Shown here: positions 21,706 to 64,000 of the stretch, one piece after another
Numbering within the stretch: the first letter of the stretch is position 1
Layout: every line of letters begins with the position of its first letter
NCBI GenBank assembly: GCA_959347315.1
Contig: OY365811.1
Coordinates: 28,231,145 to 28,295,144 of the forward strand
Reading direction: 5' to 3'
DNA from: Bimastos eiseni
Taxonomy: Eukaryota > Annelida > Clitellata > Crassiclitellata > Lumbricidae
Length of the DNA stretch: 64,000 nucleotides
Translations under genes and position numbers: made by a program
Notes under the pieces: generated by a model
The model's database searches: none
Told to the model about the DNA's origin: nothing
What the model saw: the letters and a program-made list of their open reading frames with translations, nothing else

Positions 21706-21925
21706 AGAGCTTTTTTGAACATCTGGGCTCCTTGCGGTCGGTAGCTTACTACAGATGGCGGGTTCCTGTGTAGCGAACTGCCCGAACTGGACTAATCGGC
21801 TTCAATCCAGTTGGAAAAAGTGAATTGTTAGAGTTGACGAACGCAATATCTTCGGATACTGCATTGATCGTTACGACATAATTTTCCAGGTTCTTTAACG
21901 TTTAATTCTTTGCTTTAATATTAAA
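21706..21925 (+). terminator. Gene 1 3' UTR and possible poly(A) signal
   Basis: ATTAAA at 21920-21925 is the first plausible polyadenylation hexamer after the stop codon. No AATAAA is closer. Confidence 0.35.
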
Positions 21926-22059
21926 ATTTCAATTTATTTGAATTTTGATAAGTATCTGTAAGTTAGTGTTATGGTATAACTATATATGTCATGTACAATT
22001 TTTGTACATATATGCATAAGATGTACATGGATATAATGTTATCATATTATATATGTTAT

Positions 22060-22103
<44 letters not shown>

Positions 22104-23273
22104 GCATATATGGATGTGTATGTATGCAAGATATACATTAAGTTGTGATTGTCTAATTTGCATGTATGTATATTTGTGAGGGTATATAAAATGTAATGCA
22201 TGTGTTCTTAGTTATGATTGGTTTTGGTGTGCACTGGGTCGTGCATATTCTGGTTTTTGGTGGGTTATTTTCGGTGGATGACCTAGCTAGATTAGCCAGA
22301 GGGAAAAATATAATGGGTAAACACAGGTACAGTTGGCTACAGACTGAATTGTTGTAGGGTTTTCTTTTGTCAATTGCTCCTTGACCAGGAGGCAATATTT
22401 GGAGTATCCTCTTCGTTTTTTGGATTGTCTTTTGAGGATGTAATTTAGGCAGTCTCATCTTCTTCTTCAAGAGTCCAGATACTGATTTTTTTCATCGACA
22501 ATTTTCATACATTAAATGATTGCAGTATGACAGAATCACAATACCACACATGGAAATGCAATGACTGTTGTTTCAAAATATCAGAATTTGTGTCAAAATA
22601 TGGTTCTTATTTGTTGAAAATATTAATCAAAGATATAGTTCTCTGTGAATCAAATTACTCATCATAACAGTTTACAAGCACACACTTTACGATCGCCGTT
22701 ACAGTGCTCAGACAAAGTGAATGATTGCATGTAAATTCAACCGACAGCTTTTTTTGCTATGTTGGAAAAATGTTTGGTAACTGTGTACAAAATAATTAGC
22801 CACATCTAGGATGTCTGACTGGAAACCACAGTCGTTACTTTAGTTGAAGAATGTTGTGTAGTGTGTGATGTGATTATACACCACTTTAAGAATGCATTAG
22901 CAGAGTGACGTCTGTTATGGGCGTCCGCAGAAATTTTAAGGGAGAAATATGCGATGGCGTCATTAGGCACAGAGTCCTAGAACCAGTAACGGTGTGAGAA
23001 GAATCTGTGACATATGGTCCTGATGTTGTTGGCATTTTTGGATAACGGATCCACAGCTTCTCCGCTTGCCTTGTTCATTTTAAAAACAAGAATGCTACAA
23101 GTTTCAATGCTTTCAGATATTCTAATTTTTTTAGGCTATCTTGACTGGTTTGGCTAAACATAAAGATGTAGAAAAGTCCTGGCCATTCATTGTTAAAACT
23201 AATATATTTTGTAAAATATGTGCAAAATCTGGGGGAAAGGTTCCCTTGCTGCCCCTTTGGACGCCCATGATGT
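21926..23273. other. Space between the convergent genes
   Basis: Contains an AT dinucleotide run (about 22063-22100) and no exon I can support. ATGGGCGTCC at 22917-22926 and GGACGCCCAT at 23259-23268 may be the inverted ends of a small MITE (about 350 bp), without a clean target duplication. Confidence 0.4.
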
Positions 23274-58394
<35,121 letters not shown>

Positions 58395-58432
58395 GACGCA
58401 ACGGAATGAAGGCGTCAAAAAGAAAGGAATCT

Positions 58433-58440
58433 GTGACGTA
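58433..58440. promoter_or_regulatory. CRE-like site upstream of gene 2
   Basis: GTGACGTA (TACGTCAC on the gene strand) lies about 40 bp before the ATG of gene 2, within the expected 5' UTR or core promoter. Confidence 0.3.
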
Positions 58441-58944
58441 CGAATAGTCAGATGCTAAGGATAGAGAGGACGAACGCAGCAACAGTAGCTGCTACAGCTG
58501 AAGGGAGGCTGAGAGATGATTGGCACCTAGCGAGGTCAGCGATGACAAATCCCGCCGCTGCAGCGTATCCCACATATCTCGATGCCAGCGGCAGCAGCAG
58601 CGGCATTGTTAGATGCAATGGATACAGATCAACGAATTGCTTACATCTACACAATTGGCTCACTGTAAAAAATGGCTATATAAATAAATCCATAAGTCGT
58701 AGATGCATTCTATGCACTACAGCGTAACCATCTTGCGCTTGTGGATTAAACCATGCATATTATATTAGATTTAGTCTACGTATTTGGCCGATGCATCTAT
58801 ACCGTTGAATACACGTCTGCATGCCTTCGGTATATTTATTTTTACGATTTTATTAAGAACCACTGTTTTATGGCTAAGCATCAAACGGTGACGCTAAGCA
58901 ATTGTGACTGAAGAAATTGCTCAAGGTCCCTATGTACATGTACG

Positions 58945-60205
58945 CAGGCCCATCGACAGCAAAGTGGGGGCCTGGTACAATTTATATATTTTTTTATGTG
59001 AATGAAAGACTGATTGACAATAAGCTATACTGTGATACACAATACTAGAAAATTGTTCAAAATTCCAAGCACTAAACTTCCATGACACATGTACATCACT
59101 CATTTAAGAAAGTTATTATCGATTCATCATCATTCATCACTATTAGTCAGAGAGAAATTTAGTTCTCCACATCGTGATACAACAATTGATGTAGAAAGAG
59201 ACAACATTGATGGTCTCATCAAAGATTTATTAAAATTACGGGAATCCTGGGACAAATTATATGATGAATGTGAACTTGTTGCCCAAGCTATCGGCATCAG
59301 TTTTTTTATCTCAAATTTTTAATGATGCCGGCAACAATAATAATGATCAAGCTGCTCAGGCACGTGATCGAAAGCTAACTGAAAAAATGAAAGCTTACAA
59401 ACATTCACGAACTGCAGTTGTTGAAACAGTTTTATTTGTAAAGTCTGCAAGGGATGAATTCGGTGATGAAATAATTTATCCGATTATTGATTTCATAGTA
59501 ACTGGATTTAAAAACGTTTTGTTGCAGTGTCAAGTTCTTGCAACAATTTTATTTTTTTTAATGTATATCCAAGAAGATTATGACTACAGGGTCATTTGTG
59601 AAAACGTTTGTGAAAGTTACTCTGCCGACATTTGCGAGGATAAATGAATAAATGAATAAATAAATGAAATTGACTCATTAAAAATAATTATCAGGAAAAT
59701 ATTGGCTCAAAAATTGTTCTATCTATTCAGTTGTTAAATAAACTGCATTGAATTTCGCTACCGAATCTTTCCACAATTAAATTGTCACCATGAGGATTTT
59801 CTGTTGTCTTTCCAGCTTCCGTTGCAAGTGCAGAGAGATCATTCAGTGTATTAAAACGAGTCAAAAAAAACTATCAGCGGGCAACATTGTGTCAAAACAG
59901 AGTCAATGAATTGCAACATTGGCCATTGAAGCAGAGTTGGCCAAAACTTAAAAAGTTAATTAAATTATTGATTCCTTTGCAAGCAAAAAGGCCAGAAAAG
60001 CCCCTTAATAATTCATTGAGAACATCAAAGTAGAACCAGGACTTAAAGAAATAGAAATCTAGTTAATAAAACCAAATGTGCTTTGTTAATAAATATTTTA
60101 ATAATGACATAAAAAGTTTACAGTTAATCAAGGGGTGGGGCCCCTTTATTCTTTTTTGGATGGGGCCCGGGTCATTTGTCCCCTTTCCCCCTCTCAGTGG
60201 GCCTG
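58945..60205 (+). mobile_element. hAT transposon with perfect 8-bp target duplication
   Basis: Ends CAGGCCCATCGACAG and complement CAGGCCCACTGAGAG. Both flanks read CATGTACG (58937-58944 and 60206-60213). It contains transposase remnants and is internally deleted (1261 bp). Inserted about 550 bp upstream of gene 2. Confidence 0.93.
59089..60010 (+). pseudogene. hAT (zinc-finger MYM-type) transposase remnant
   Basis: TTIDVERDNIDGLIKDLLKL and, after a frameshift, ETVLFVKSARDEFGDEIIYP then IIDFIVTGFKN match the middle of MYM-type hAT transposases. 59810-59930 encodes PASVASAERSFSVLKRVKKN, the ASAERSFS dimerisation hallmark. Several frames and stops: inactive. Confidence 0.85.
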
Positions 60206-60329
60206 CATGTACGGCGCTTGACACTCGATCTAGTAGTGGAGCTGAATATTCAACTTACTTACTTACGCGCCGATAGGTTCAAGTGTTTTAATTACTAGGT
60301 TTCCAAGGCAGCGCTTAATGCAGCACAAG

Positions 60330-60900
60330 CGGATGAACTCAAAGTTTGGGGCATGAAGGAGGCAGGCATCAGCAAACTTCCATACGCCGATAAATAAAGT
60401 TGCCACAAAAGGTGCGAAGTCCGTTGGAAAAGTAACAAGCGGCGAAAGGGCCCAGACAATTAGGCCTTTACCGTCATTTACGGTTCCATGAATGCGGCAG
60501 GAACGTTTGTACCACCTGCGTACGTTTATCGAACCATTACTAAGATTGTGTTACGCAACTGCTTGGATCGATAGCGAGATTTCCTGATCTGGCTTTTGCA
60601 TTTCTCAAATTGTTTCTTTATTTTCCAATGATTCGCCCCATATTCTGCTTCTCGACGGACACCACCGTCACAAGACACTCGAAGCTATTATAAGCTCTTT
60701 GCTGCAAGTACCTGAAATAATGAAGTATTCTAATTACATATCCATCCCAATGCACGCTTTCAACCACTCAATTAATATTAGCTTCTTCGAAGCTCTAAAA
60801 TTGGCTACAATGTGGAATCTGGAAATTCGATGTCCACTAACCCCGGCAGAAGAATTTTGGTTTTTCAGGTTGCTGGAACTTTTGCAATTGTTTATCATGT
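60330..60900 (+). pseudogene. pogo/Tigger-type DDE transposase remnant
   Basis: Across several frames: GSMNAAGTFVPPAYVY, then LLDGHHRHKTLEAII, then a degenerate FNHSINISFFEALK. These parallel the SG-FIPP--I-PR, LLLDGHSSHT--LE and PLDV-FF-PLK blocks of pogo transposases. The second catalytic Asp is in LLDGH. Heavily interrupted. Confidence 0.75.
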
Positions 60901-61330
60901 ATCGGCCAATTAACAGAAAGCGGACAACACATTGAAGAGATGTTCTAGACCTTAAAACAACTCAAAGCTATCAGTCAGTAAAACGAAGCTCATAAAAGCA
61001 GCAAAGGAAGTCGATGAGTTGCAGGAATTCGCACACGGGCGGTGGTCAGAAGCATTTGAGTGAGACGCTGTGACCGTTGTGACGCCATTCAAAGAAAACA
61101 CTTGTGTGGGAACTATGTTTTCAAATTCAGGGAAGAGAATGAGCCCTTAATCTAAATCATCTGGTCAAAGTATCTCTACCTCGGACAAAAATTTATAATG
61201 ATAATTAGAATGAAGAAATTAACATTAGCCTACTTGCCAGTTTGTTGAATCACACATGGGCGCTTAACCTGCTTAGGCCTATCTGATTATTAATAGGCCT
61301 ATTATCATCATTGCAATTTTGCAGATACTG
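60900..61330. other. Intergenic sequence
   Basis: May hold further decayed 3' sequence of the pogo element. Ends with two TAGGCCTA sites near 61274 and 61294. Nothing else supported. Confidence 0.35.
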
Positions 61331-61334
61331 CATA

Positions 61335-61543
61335 TATGTATATATGTATGTATGTATGACATTGTATATATATATGCGTGTATGTATGTATGCATGCATG
61401 TATGTATGTATGTATGTATGTATGTAAGAATGTATGTATGTATGTATGTATGACATTGTATGTATGTATGCATGTATGTATGCATGTATGTATGTATGCA
61501 TGTATGTATGTATGTATGTATGTATGTATATATGTATGTATGT

Positions 61544-61574
<31 letters not shown>

Positions 61575-61870
61575 GTATGTCGGCATTGATGAATGTATGT
61601 ATGTATGTATGTATGCATATATGTATGTATATATGTATGTATGTATTTATTTATTTATTTATGTATATATATATGTATGTATGACATTGTATGTATGTAT
61701 GCATGTATGTATGTATGTATGTATGTATGTATTTACGTGTGTATTTACGTATGTATGTGTGCATATATGTATATGTGTATGTATGTGTGCATATATGTAT
61801 ATGTGTATGTATGTGTGTATGTATGTATGCATGTATGCATGTATGTATGTCTGTCTGTCTGTCTCTCTGT
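61335..61870. repeat. GTAT tetranucleotide repeats
   Basis: About 530 bp of (GTAT)n with GCAT and GTAA variants, ending in (CTGT)n. All long frames across it are artefacts. Confidence 0.97.
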
Positions 61871-61930
61871 CTGTCTGTGGCACAACAGACTTCCTTTCTT
61901 GCTTATTAGACTAATATTCTGGATATTGAC

Positions 61931-61990
61931 CTGACTGCCGCTTGATTCTCTCGTGTCTTCGGATGAAGCCTTGTGCATTACACACCGGCG
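61931..61990 (-). CDS. Isolated candidate exon
   Basis: 60 nt between AACTTCTGTAG and GTCAAT, phase 1 in and out, encoding PVCNAQGFIRRHERIKRQS. Good sites and phase, but no neighbouring exon could be tied to it. It may be a 5' exon of another gene or chance. Confidence 0.22.
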
Positions 61991-62119
61991 CTACAGAAGT
62001 TACAAATAAATAATAATCATAAATTTTCGTAATTAATGATGTCAATTTGTCTGTAATTGTGCAACTACTCTCTGTGACAGGCCTGTATCCGTCAGTTGGC
62101 AACCTGTAAAAACACATCT

Positions 62120-63240
62120 ATAATACATAGAAATATAGGGCTTACGCGGATAAAATAAAAATACATAATTATTGTGTATGTATATATGGGTCGACGCAAG
62201 CTTATAATTGCACATGTGTATGTATTATATATATATAAAGTGCCGTCTGATTCTTACGCGCCGAAGCAGTGAATGCAATTTATATAACGACGCAATTTCG
62301 TCCAACAATACCATTTGTTTAGAAAGGCAAACAATTTGGCCATATATATTTATGTACGAATCCAACCAAAAATCCAGCTATGTGTGCATGTATCGAGCAT
62401 ATTTAAACAGACAAATAGATTTGTGTTTTGTGTATCTAAGGGAGGCGTTATTTGGGCGTCTGAATAATAGATTTGTGGGCGATATGGAGTCGGGTAAATG
62501 TCGCTACGCAAATATGATTACGATCTAATATCATCAGAGGCAATAACGCTTCACGTTCGTACGTCTTCCTCTGTGTGAGTGCAAATGTATGTCTACTTGT
62601 CCTTCTGAGTGTCCATGGTTTTGTGTCAGTGCATATATGCCATCTGGATGTGTGCTTATATTATATGAGTTGACGCTCTGCAAAATCACACACACGTTGT
62701 AGCTTGACAGTTCAGTTACTTGTAGAGCATATATTTGTAGTTCCACAGTTAAATAAAAATATATCGTAGCTTCAAAAATAATGATGTCAGACTTTTTGAT
62801 CAAGTATCTGTTACAGTCTATTTAACTACAGCTCAAATTGAACTTGATTTTGAGAGCTCGTTGTTGATATTTGTAGGTTTTGTAGGTGACCGATAACATA
62901 AGAGACTGTGTTAGCGATTAAGTTGGCGATTAACCACAACTGATATAATTTATAGTACCTAAGAATGCGGGTTTTTGTGTGTATTTTTGTGTCTATATAA
63001 CAGAATATTTCATTTTCACTCATTTCGATCAACACGCTGCACTGCAGCTAGGATAGTCTATTCTCGACGCTTGTTGATAGGGTGACCACATTTATTTTGT
63101 ACCAAATCGCACACCACAGTAGTCATCTGACATCATTATTTTTGAAGCTACGATATACTTTTATTTTTCTAAATTTCTCTTCCTCTTGTCTTAAGTCTGT
63201 CTACAGCTCTATTATCTCTATTTCTCTCTTCTTGGGTCTG
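62120..63240. other. Intergenic stretch, nothing recognised
   Basis: Short AT runs near 62225. 62750-62790 and 63130-63170 share AATAATGATGTCAGA and its complement, with AGCTACGATATA, forming a small inverted pair. Confidence 0.4.
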
Positions 63241-63244
63241 TACA

Positions 63245-63320
63245 GAGGCGTCAATATCCCCTAAACGATGGAGGCAAACTCCCTGGTCCAAGATGTCAGG
63301 AAGGCAAGATATTCAGATAA
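63245..63320. repeat. Dispersed repeat family R1, copy 3 (partial)
   Basis: GAGGCGTCAATATCCCCTAA, GTCAGGAAGGCAAGATATTC. Starts with the family's GAGGCGTC end. Confidence 0.55.
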
Positions 63321-63384
63321 GCAGTAAGTAGATTGTAAAGTGTTATGATCTAACTTTAACCATCGTATTTTGTGATCTCCAGAA

Positions 63385-63740
63385 TTCCAATGCTCCACTC
63401 GAAAGCCCTGCGCAGAGTAACTATCAACTGATCGATTAACGAGCTCTGCGTCGAGTCCGACAAGTTGTAAAAGTGCAGTCCGTCGGAGGTCCGAGTCTGG
63501 ATTCCAGAGAGACAAAATCAATGTTAAGGTAGATGTCGTTTAGGTCAAGAACAATTGGAAAGTGGATGATCAAGTGTTTGGGGGTAAGAGTTCTTGAAGA
63601 GGTGAGACTTTAGTTTTGAGGGCGATGAATGAAGGAGTCTCAGACAGATGACTGTTTGTTTGGCAATGATGGCAGGGAAACCAATAAATAAGGAATTAAG
63701 GAGGCAGAACGTTCCTTTGACATGTTGCAGTGTTGTTGAA
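63385..63740 (+). repeat. Dispersed repeat family R2, copy 5
   Basis: A diverged head (CTCCACTCGAAAGCCCTGCGC, GATTAACGAGCTC) and a tail with AAGAGTTCTTGAAGAGGTGA match the copy at 42612-43030. Confidence 0.5.
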
Positions 63741-63769
63741 ATTGAGATGAGTAATTATAGTTGTACATG

Positions 63770-63905
63770 GGTCCATATTTTATGACCAGACCAACCCTGA
63801 CCCATCGAATATGGACCCGACTCGCCTTCTGAAGTCATATATCTGACTCTACCCAATCCGACTCATGGCGTGCATGACCCGACCCAATCCGACCCGACCC
63901 GCTTT
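63770..63905. repeat. Degenerate GACCCGACCCAATCC repeats
   Basis: Repeated GACCCGAC, CCAATCCGAC and CCCGACTCG motifs without a fixed period. Confidence 0.7.
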
Positions 63906-64000
63906 TGGTGCTAATTTTACTAATATTATTTATCGCCAAAATTCCAATGTCGTAAAAACGCACCATTGTCATAAATGACAATCATAATATTATCGATTTG

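Noticed and set aside
20587..21722. Several minus-strand frames of 67-138 residues
   Set aside because: Antisense shadows of gene 1 exon 8, open because its codon use is G/C-rich at third positions.

Overview
This window is animal nuclear DNA: AT-rich, intron-rich, and dense with transposon remnants and microsatellites. It most resembles a marine deuterostome, probably an echinoderm or hemichordate. The reasons are a near-complete Ty3/gypsy element with integrase upstream of reverse transcriptase (the Gmr1-like group, known to me from deuterostomes including sea urchins), RLE-type LINE ends with TAA tails, and about 20 copies of the palindrome TAGGCCTA. Species cannot be read from the sequence.

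Two multi-exon genes can be assembled by hand from splice sites and unbroken phase. Gene 1 (+, 6847-21705, 8 exons, 651 codons) encodes a nuclear protein with an acidic N-terminal region, an ATRX-type ADD domain, an AT-hook-like motif and a charged tail, but no SNF2 helicase. It looks like the stand-alone ADD reader seen as dADD1 in flies. Gene 2 (-, 58394-23274, 12 exons, 552 codons) encodes a signal peptide followed by cysteine-rich modules that resemble, from memory, the animal ectodomain family Pfam splits into DUF7042-DUF7045. The two genes converge and are separated by about 1.6 kb.

Layout: 0-6.8 kb holds a LINE end, a TIR element, a possible small cysteine-rich secreted gene (-), a 117-bp direct repeat pair, a tRNA-derived SINE and a five-unit minisatellite. 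6.8-21.7 kb is gene 1, whose introns carry a fossil hAT with 8-bp target duplication and several MITEs. 21.7-58.4 kb is gene 2; its introns carry a foldback element with an internal 30-bp array, a Tc1/mariner-like ruin, tandem LINE/SINE tails, four LINE 3' fragments, an RLE LINE end and, in the 16-kb first intron, the LTR element (44636-51020). 58.9-64 kb holds a hAT with a perfect 8-bp target duplication, a pogo/Tigger transposase ruin, GTAT repeats and dispersed repeats.

The LTR element is young by its LTRs (2 differences in 283 bp) yet already broken: gag is frameshifted, the protease active-site Asp reads Asn, one integrase zinc ligand is Tyr, and integrase and reverse transcriptase are out of frame. 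All gene models were built by eye without alignments or RNA data, so exon edges with alternatives are flagged.
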